A stretch of 9,736 bases of DNA, from assembly GCA_964518835.1 (NCBI GenBank), contig CAZFKU010000055.1:1-9736 (forward strand). Reading direction: 5' to 3'. How positions within the stretch are numbered: the stretch's first letter is position 1; each line of letters begins with the position of its first letter. This document shows positions 5,085-9,736 of the stretch, in pieces. A program made the position numbers and the translations under genes. The stretch comes from AB-629-J13 sp964518835 (GTDB taxonomy: Bacteria > Fidelibacterota > Marinisomatia > Marinisomatales > AB-629-J13). A model generated the notes under the pieces. It saw nothing but the letters and a program-made list of their open reading frames with translations. It was not told the DNA's origin and did no database searches.

Positions 5085-6413
5085 ATGAAAAGACTCATTA
5101 AACAAATTCCAACATTTAGTTTTATCCTTGCAACCATTTTGTCTGCTCAGGATTTTGAAAATCTGGATTTCGGGACAGACTCCACCTTTGAAGTCATGAC
5201 ATGGAATATTGAATGGTTTCCAAAAAACGGTCAGACTACAGTGGATTATGTGACTGAAATTATACAGTCACTTGAAATAGATGTTTTGGCAATCCAGGAA
5301 GTGGATGACACCGATATGTTCGATGAAATGATGGACAATCTTCCCGGCTACGAAGGTTATTACGAATCATCATGGTTTGCAGGTCTGGCGTATATTTACA
5401 ATACAACTGTTATCGAAATTAATGACATCTATGAAATTTATACCACTTCGCCGTACTGGAGTCCGTTTCCACGGTCGCCAATGGTCATGGAATTAAATTT
5501 TATGGGTGAAAATATCATCATCATTAACAATCATTTTAAATGCTGTGGAAACGGTTATCTTGACCTCAATGATACGGGAGATGAGGAAACCCGGAGATAT
5601 ATTGCCAGTAATTTACTGAAAGAGTATATTGATACACATTTCTCCAATGATAACGTGATTATATTGGGAGATCTGAACGATATTCTCACCGATCCTCCTC
5701 AACACAATGTATTCCAGATGATTTTGGATGACCCGGAAAATTATCTGTTTGCCGATATGGAAATTGCAGAAGGACCTAGCTCAGGATGGTCTTACCCAAC
5801 CTGGCCATCTCATATTGACCATATTTTAATAACGAATGAACTTTTTGATGAACTCGAAAACTTCGCCTCAGATATTCAGACTGTTAAAATAGATGAATAT
5901 TTTGATGGAGGTTGGTATCAATATGACCAAAATGTTTCTGATCATCGTCCTGTTGCATTAAAATTGGACTTTAACAACGCTTTGACCGTTGAATATCCTG
6001 CCGGATGGAATATGGTTGGGCTTCCCGTGATTACGATGAATAATGACTATCAATTTCAGTTTCCCGATGCAGTTGAAGGTACCCTTTACAGTTACAATGG
6101 CGTGTATGAAGAGGAAACCCTGCTTGAAAACGGTAAAGGATACTGGCTAAGGATGGAGAATAGTGGTCCCAATGTTTTTACCGGAGAATCCATCTCGCAA
6201 TTTGGCATTATTCTCAATGAAGGCTGGAATATGATTTCGGGAATAACCACACCCGTTCAGGTGAATTCAATTATAGATCCGGAAAATATTATCGTTGAAG
6301 GAACGGTATTTGGTTTTGACGGGTTATACGAAAATGCAGATGTCTTAAATCCGGGAAAAGGATATTGGGTAAAAACCAATACAAGTGGAATAATAATCAT
6401 TCATTTAGAATGA
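5085..6413 (+). CDS. Secreted endonuclease/exonuclease/phosphatase-fold enzyme with GWN module
   Basis: 442 residues from ATG 5085. An in-frame TTG at 5043 would add 14 residues before the signal peptide, so ATG is preferred. A signal peptide (1-21, cut before Gln22) sends it out of the cytoplasm. The catalytic domain (about 34-296) shows the metal-dependent EEP (DNase I-like) motifs in order: T-W-N-I-E-W with Asn41, I-Q-E-V with Glu72, N-N-H-F with His150, G-D-L-N-D with Asp196 and Asn198, H-I-D-H (243-246) and S-D-H-R-P (285-289). It should hydrolyse phosphodiester or phosphomonoester bonds; nuclease, sphingomyelinase-like or other phosphatase activity cannot be separated by eye. The GWN double module (305-442) ends the protein, with no T9SS tail. 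The stop codon overlaps the ATG of the DHH remnant (ATGA). A secreted nuclease that scavenges phosphate or nucleotides is a fair guess. Confidence 0.85.
   Translation: MKRLIKQIPTFSFILATILSAQDFENLDFGTDSTFEVMTWNIEWFPKNGQTTVDYVTEIIQSLEIDVLAIQEVDDTDMFDEMMDNLPGYEGYYESSWFAGLAYIYNTTVIEINDIYEIYTTSPYWSPFPRSPMVMELNFMGENIIIINNHFKCCGNGYLDLNDTGDEETRRYIASNLLKEYIDTHFSNDNVIILGDLNDILTDPPQHNVFQMILDDPENYLFADMEIAEGPSSGWSYPTWPSHIDHILITNELFDELENFASDIQTVKIDEYFDGGWYQYDQNVSDHRPVALKLDFNNALTVEYPAGWNMVGLPVITMNNDYQFQFPDAVEGTLYSYNGVYEEETLLENGKGYWLRMENSGPNVFTGESISQFGIILNEGWNMISGITTPVQVNSIIDPENIIVEGTVFGFDGLYENADVLNPGKGYWVKTNTSGIIIIHLE
5997..6410 (+). other. GWN double module, copy 2 (protein domain)
   Basis: This encodes residues 305-442 of the EEP enzyme. 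The first half has GWNMVGLP, FPDAVEGTLYSY, GKGYWLR and FTG. The second has NEGWNMISGI, NIIVEGTVFGF, PGKGYWVK and a terminal run of Ile. The protein stops right after the second half. Nucleotide identity to the other copies looks low while the protein pattern is clear, so the copies are old rather than recent duplicates. Confidence 0.8.
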
Positions 6414-6592
6414 GAGTTGTTTACAGAGGCGATTTAGACGGTGCGGTTTATGCAGTCCTAATAAAAGATATAGGACTTTGTGATAAGGTGAAAATTGCTC
6501 ATCCAGGGGATATGCAGGAAGGAAAAAAGAAAGAATTTTTCGGGAAATTATTGAAACTTGTAAAATCAATTAGCATCCTTTGTATAAAATAG
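6410..6592 (+). pseudogene. N-terminal remnant of a DHH-family phosphoesterase gene
   Basis: 60 codons from ATG 6410. Residues 1-40 (MRVVYRGDLDG, then AVLIKDIGLCDKVKIAHP, then GDMQEGKK) match from memory the first 40 or so residues of DHH-family proteins annotated as exopolyphosphatase-related, whose start runs R-x-D-F-D-G...HPKDMQDGK. The D-x-D-G metal motif is kept. The rest of the expected protein, roughly 250-300 residues including the DHH and DHHA1 motifs, is missing. The last 20 codons are Lys/Leu-rich and unlike the family, and no other frame downstream restores it. The ATG overlaps the stop of the EEP-enzyme gene, a layout typical of translational coupling. It is probably a deletion relic; a small expressed protein is less likely. 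Confidence 0.6.
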
Positions 6593-6635
6593 TTCCCATT
6601 CATCTTTGATTCAATATTAATTTCCGAATAAGATT

Positions 6636-7538
6636 ATGAACGATATCATAGAAAAATTCAAAGCTCCGGATTTCAAACCGGACGAAAATACCAAAAGTGA
6701 ACTGGAACGATTAAACCGGGAAGGTGAATCTCTTTCAGGATTTCAACTAGAATATGCCGATCTGAAAAATGCCAATCTGGTGGATGCAGACCTCAGCTCC
6801 TGCGATCTTACCCGTGCGGATCTATCTCATACCAGTATGTACGGCGCAAATCTTGAAGGTGCAAATTTGTTTAAAGCAAATTTAGAAGGTGCAAACCTGA
6901 AAGATTCGAATCTGACAAACTGTGAATTGCTGGGTGCAAATTTTACCAATTCAAAACTGCATAAAGTGAATTGGGGTGAAGAAGGTAAAATTACTAATGA
7001 ATTGGAAGCGGAAAAATCACAGGATGCCCTAAAAGCAAAATCTAAGTATAAGGAAGCAGAAGAAATCTACTGTGCTGTTAGATTAACCATGCAGGGTCAG
7101 TCTTTGGGTGAGGAAGCCAGTAAAGTGTTCATTAGAGAAATGGTTTGCAAAAGAAAACAATATCCAAAATTATCATTTTTCAGGATCATGTCAAAAATAG
7201 CTCACATAACAACAGGTTATGGCGAAAATATAAAAAGAATTATCGGTTCAATTTTTTATGTGTTATTTATAAGCGCTGTATTATTCGGAATTGAAGGTGT
7301 ATCCTATCAAGATCGCACACTTGGGTTTTTTGTTGACGATCTTCAAAATTACGGGATATGGAATACCTTTGGTAATTTATTCTATTTCAGCGTCATCACA
7401 TTTACCACAGTTGGTTTTGGAGAAATTACTCCCATTGGTCCAATCGGTAAATTCCTTACCATATTTGAAGGATTGATCAGCGGTATTATCCTGACAATTT
7501 TAATCGTGGCAATTTATAGACGGATGATGGACAGATAA
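6636..7538 (+). CDS. Pentapeptide-repeat two-TM ion channel (probable K+ channel)
   Basis: 300 residues, no signal peptide. Pentapeptide repeats of the A-[DN]-L-x-x type fill about 36-108 (ADLKNANLVDADLSSCDLTR, then ANLEGANLFK) and should form a right-handed beta-helix. A helical stretch (about 125-175) follows with EAEEIY and FIREMVCKRK, as in other pentapeptide channels. Then come TM1 (about 201-220), a pore helix, the filter T-T-V-G-F-G-E (257-263) and TM2 (about 270-293), matching the Ion_trans_2 family. T-V-G-F-G is a near match to the canonical K+ filter TVGYG. No RCK or cyclic-nucleotide domain follows; the protein stops seven residues after TM2. The N-terminal pentapeptide domain probably sits in the cytoplasm and gates or assembles the tetramer. 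It starts the cluster leading to the DUF2237 and glpE-like genes. Confidence 0.88.
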   Translation: MNDIIEKFKAPDFKPDENTKSELERLNREGESLSGFQLEYADLKNANLVDADLSSCDLTRADLSHTSMYGANLEGANLFKANLEGANLKDSNLTNCELLGANFTNSKLHKVNWGEEGKITNELEAEKSQDALKAKSKYKEAEEIYCAVRLTMQGQSLGEEASKVFIREMVCKRKQYPKLSFFRIMSKIAHITTGYGENIKRIIGSIFYVLFISAVLFGIEGVSYQDRTLGFFVDDLQNYGIWNTFGNLFYFSVITFTTVGFGEITPIGPIGKFLTIFEGLISGIILTILIVAIYRRMMDR

Positions 7539-7576
7539 ATTCTTTGACTTACTTTAATTAGTCCGGTAAATAAATT

Positions 7577-7948
7577 ATGAAGATGGCTGAATCCATCAAT
7601 GTTTTTGGGGAAAAATTGAAATCCTGCTGTGATAATCCCAAAACGGGGTTTTTCAGAAATGGACTTTGTGATACTTGTTCGGAAGATTTTGGCTTCCATA
7701 CCGTTTGTGTTATGGTGACCAGCGAATTTTTGGAGTTCAGTAAAAAAATGGGAAATGATCTTTCCACACCCCTACCAGCTTACAATTTTCCCGGATTGAA
7801 ACCTGGAGATAAATGGTGTCTGTGCGCAATGAGATGGAAAGAAGCTCTGGATCATAACATGGCACCACCGGTCTTTTTGGAATCAACTCATCAGGAAACT
7901 TTGAAAATTGTCAATCTCATGGAATTACAGCAATTTGTAATGAATTAA
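7577..7948 (+). CDS. DUF2237 family protein
   Basis: 123 residues, cytoplasmic. It matches the whole length of the DUF2237 family: NVFGEKLKSC near the N terminus, KTGFFRNGLC (22-31), E-D-x-G-x-H-T-V-C (36-44), GNDLSTP (59-65), FPGLKPGDKWCLCAMRW (71-87) and APPVFLESTH (96-105). Seven cysteines (17, 18, 31, 34, 44, 81, 83) and His41 and His105 suggest a metal site or redox-active cysteines, but the family's reaction is not established as far as I know. ATG 7577 is chosen; ATG 7583 would trim only two residues. It lies 38 bases after the channel gene and 11 bases before the GlpE-like gene, so co-transcription with the rhodanese is likely. A role in sulfur or metal handling is inference from that pairing. 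Confidence 0.88.
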   Translation: MKMAESINVFGEKLKSCCDNPKTGFFRNGLCDTCSEDFGFHTVCVMVTSEFLEFSKKMGNDLSTPLPAYNFPGLKPGDKWCLCAMRWKEALDHNMAPPVFLESTHQETLKIVNLMELQQFVMN

Positions 7949-7959
7949 TAATTGATTTT

Positions 7960-8295
7960 ATGAAAAATACAAGTTCGGGATTCAGACGAATTTCAGTTGA
8001 AGAAGCAAAATCCCTGATTGATAATGAACCTCATATCACCATTGCGGATATTCGGGATGATGAATCTTTTTATAATAATAATATCCGTGATTCAGTCCAT
8101 GTGACATCTGAGTCAATTGAAAATTTTCTAAAATCAACGAATAAAGAAAATCCCTTATTGATTTATTGTTATCATGGTGTGAACAGTCAAAGCGCTGCAG
8201 AATATTTTGTAAAAGAAGGATTTAAACATGTATTCAGTATGGATGGAGGATTTTCTGAATATGAAAAATCCTTTCATCATACAGGGGATAATTGA
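7960..8295 (+). CDS. glpE: GlpE-like single-domain rhodanese (sulfurtransferase)
   Basis: 111 residues, close to the 108 of E. coli GlpE. Single rhodanese domains move sulfane sulfur from thiosulfate or a persulfide carrier to cyanide, thioredoxin or other thiols, through a cysteine persulfide in the cytoplasm. Visible features: ISVEEAKSLI at the start, D-I-R-D (30-33, the conserved rhodanese D-x-R), and the active-site loop C-Y-H-G-V-N-S (Cys70 nucleophile). GlpE has C-Y-H-G-N-S-S at the same length, and GlpE-like S-M-D-G-G-F follows at 93-98. All catalytic positions look intact. It starts 11 bases after the DUF2237 gene, and its stop overlaps the TTG start of the esterase-like gene. The symbol rests on the C-Y-H-G loop and length; it could be a general rhodanese rather than a true orthologue. 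Confidence 0.85.
   Translation: MKNTSSGFRRISVEEAKSLIDNEPHITIADIRDDESFYNNNIRDSVHVTSESIENFLKSTNKENPLLIYCYHGVNSQSAAEYFVKEGFKHVFSMDGGFSEYEKSFHHTGDN
8283..8294 (+). promoter_or_regulatory. Ribosome binding site supporting a TTG start inside the upstream stop
   Basis: AGGGGAT (8283-8289) lies two to four bases before TTG at 8292. The TTG shares bases with the TGA stop of the GlpE-like gene (8293-8295). The signal peptide begins directly at this TTG and no ATG is available before the hydrophobic core, so TTG is the likely start, with translational coupling. Confidence 0.65.
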
Positions 8296-9716
8296 AATTA
8301 ATTAGTAACATTTTCATTGTTTTATTGATTTTGACACCTTCGGCTTATTCTCAAAGTGAATGTGACGGAGAAAGGTATGCATCTGAACTATTCCCAAATA
8401 TTGATATAACCTATAATATTGAGTATGGAGAAAACATCACCGAGGATATTTTGGGTTTCGAATATACCCAGACTCTATATCTGGATGTCTATGAACCTGA
8501 GAATGATACAATCAATGAACGCCCTATGGTCATTTTCATGTTTGGAGGAGCATTTGTTGGAGGGTCAAAAAATTCTCCTGTAATGGTAGAACTTTGCACC
8601 CGTTATGCAAAAATGGGATATGTTGCTACGTCAATTGATTACCGAATCACTCCTACTTTAATTTGGAATGGAACGGTAGAAAATGCCTATAAAGCAGTCT
8701 TAAAAGCTATTCATGATTTAAAAGCTGCCATTCGTTTTTTCAGAATGAATGATGAATTGAATGATAATTTCAAAATTGACACATCCCGAATTTATGCAGG
8801 AGGTTCATCTGCCGGAGCTATTGCATCTATCAATGCTGCTTATATCAATAATTTAAATGAAATCCCTGAAGAGATTTACGATTTTGTAATAGAAAACGGA
8901 GGATTGGAAGGATTAAGTGGAAACACGGGATACGATTCAAATTTTCACGGAGTGGTGAATCTTTGCGGGGCAATCGGTGATTTCAATTGGATTGGATATG
9001 GTGATATTCCAATTGTATCCATTCACGGAGATGAGGATACTGTTGTTCCCTACGCTGATGATTTGGCAACCCTGTTTGGCATCAATGTGCAGGTGTATGG
9101 CAGTTATATTATCCACCAGACCATGGTTGAGTTGGGTAACCAGAGCGCATTATACACTTTTGAGGGTGAAGGTCACACTCCATATATCTTTTCCGATGCA
9201 AATATGGATTTAACCATAGAATTTACCCGGGACTTTATGTACGATTTAGTCTGTGATGATTCACAATCCGGGGAAATTTCCATTCAATTCGATGCAGATT
9301 GGAATCTGGTCGGATTACCCTTGGAAATGGAAAATTCAAATGTGGATGTCATATTTCCCACTTCCATTGAGAATACATTATTTTCTTTTGACCAGGGATA
9401 TGTTCTGGAATCTTCATTGGAAAATGGTGAAGGGTATTGGCTTCGGTTCGGGGAAGCGGGATCTACAACTATTTCCGGAAATATTATCAATGAAATGACC
9501 ATTGAATTAAATGAAGGTTGGAATTTAATATCAGGAATTTTTGAGGAAATCTCAATTTATTCAGTAACAGACCCAGGAAATATAATTATCGAAAATACGC
9601 TTTATGGATTTTCGGAAGGATATTTTAATGCAGATTCATTGATTCCTGGAATTGGATATTGGATAAGGACTACATCCTCTGGGGAGATTATACTTGTTTT
9701 ATCAAGGAAATCTTAA
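8292..9716 (+). CDS. Secreted alpha/beta-hydrolase (esterase-like) with GWN module
   Basis: 474 residues. A signal peptide (1-20, cut before Gln21) is followed by a carboxylesterase-like alpha/beta-hydrolase domain (about 25-322). Visible elements: an oxyanion-type motif F-G-G-A-F-V-G-G-S (84-92), where H-G-G-G is usual; VATSIDYR (111-118); the nucleophile elbow G-S-S-A-G with Ser173; Asp249 in H-G-D-E-D-T-V-V-P-Y; and His295 in G-E-G-H-T-P. The Ser-Asp-His triad is complete, so an active secreted ester hydrolase is expected; the substrate is unknown, with polysaccharide acetyl or other small esters as candidates. The GWN double module (about 333-473) ends the protein, as in the EEP enzyme, without a T9SS tail. 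Translation starts at TTG overlapping the upstream stop. It is the last gene of the cluster. Confidence 0.87.
   Translation: MKLISNIFIVLLILTPSAYSQSECDGERYASELFPNIDITYNIEYGENITEDILGFEYTQTLYLDVYEPENDTINERPMVIFMFGGAFVGGSKNSPVMVELCTRYAKMGYVATSIDYRITPTLIWNGTVENAYKAVLKAIHDLKAAIRFFRMNDELNDNFKIDTSRIYAGGSSAGAIASINAAYINNLNEIPEEIYDFVIENGGLEGLSGNTGYDSNFHGVVNLCGAIGDFNWIGYGDIPIVSIHGDEDTVVPYADDLATLFGINVQVYGSYIIHQTMVELGNQSALYTFEGEGHTPYIFSDANMDLTIEFTRDFMYDLVCDDSQSGEISIQFDADWNLVGLPLEMENSNVDVIFPTSIENTLFSFDQGYVLESSLENGEGYWLRFGEAGSTTISGNIINEMTIELNEGWNLISGIFEEISIYSVTDPGNIIIENTLYGFSEGYFNADSLIPGIGYWIRTTSSGEIILVLSRKS
9288..9713 (+). other. GWN double module, copy 3 (protein domain)
   Basis: This encodes about residues 333-474 of the esterase-like protein. 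The first half has DWNLVGLP (Asp replaces the first Gly), FPTSIENTLFSF, GEGYWLR and ISG. The second has NEGWNLISGI, NIIIENTLYGF, PGIGYWIR and a final Ile/Leu strand. It ends within a few residues of the stop codon, as copy 2 does. Confidence 0.8.
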
Positions 9717-9736
9717 TCAATTCAATAAATATTTTG

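Noticed and set aside
5250..5271. Inverted repeat GTGACTG / CAGTCAC with 8-base spacer
   Set aside because: It lies inside the conserved catalytic domain of the EEP enzyme, where the protein sequence explains it, and has no promoter context.
6740..6965. Repetitive DNA in the pentapeptide region as a nucleotide repeat array
   Set aside because: The 15-base periodicity is the coding consequence of A-[DN]-L-x-x repeats, not a CRISPR or satellite array.

Overview
The window is AT-rich bacterial DNA with every credible gene on the + strand. It most resembles a member of the FCB superphylum, probably Candidatus Marinimicrobia (SAR406) or a close relative. The grounds are a type IX secretion (T9SS) type A C-terminal sorting domain of the NYPNPFNP class, several secreted proteins with signal peptides cut before Gln, and repeated secreted modules beginning GWN(L/M)VGLP. 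The assignment is from recognition of sequence style, not from a database search.

Layout. Positions 52-1893 encode a large secreted T9SS cargo protein. It is followed by a small lipoprotein gene (1945-2388) sitting between two 40-bp direct repeats, then a tiny CxxC...CxxC protein (2480-2668). A palindrome matching the TGTGA-N6-TCACA pattern lies at the end of that small gene. Positions 2767-4362 encode a secreted protein of unknown function with a very basic Ala/Arg/Lys helix, closed by a strong intrinsic terminator (4384-4418). A SEC-C motif membrane protein (4481-4714) follows, then about 370 bp without a convincing gene that holds a degraded palindromic interspersed repeat (4758-4874).

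The right half is a co-directional run: a secreted endonuclease/exonuclease/phosphatase-fold enzyme (5085-6413), the N-terminal remnant of a DHH phosphoesterase gene (6410-6592), a pentapeptide-repeat two-TM ion channel (6636-7538), a DUF2237 protein (7577-7948), a GlpE-like rhodanese (7960-8295) and a secreted alpha/beta-hydrolase (8292-9716). The last three are separated by 11 bp or less and are probably co-transcribed.

The unifying feature is a duplicated C-terminal module of about 135 residues, with halves starting GWN-[LM]-VGLP and GWN-[LM]-[IM]-SGI and each carrying a GYW motif. It is attached to three unrelated proteins: the T9SS cargo, the EEP enzyme and the esterase-like protein. Only the first also carries a recognisable T9SS tail, so in the two enzymes the module itself ends the protein. 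A second theme is palindromic repeat activity: one copy of a short interspersed repeat appears to have inserted in frame inside the T9SS sorting domain, and a relative lies in the intergenic region. Nothing here is a defence system, CRISPR array, tRNA or rRNA.
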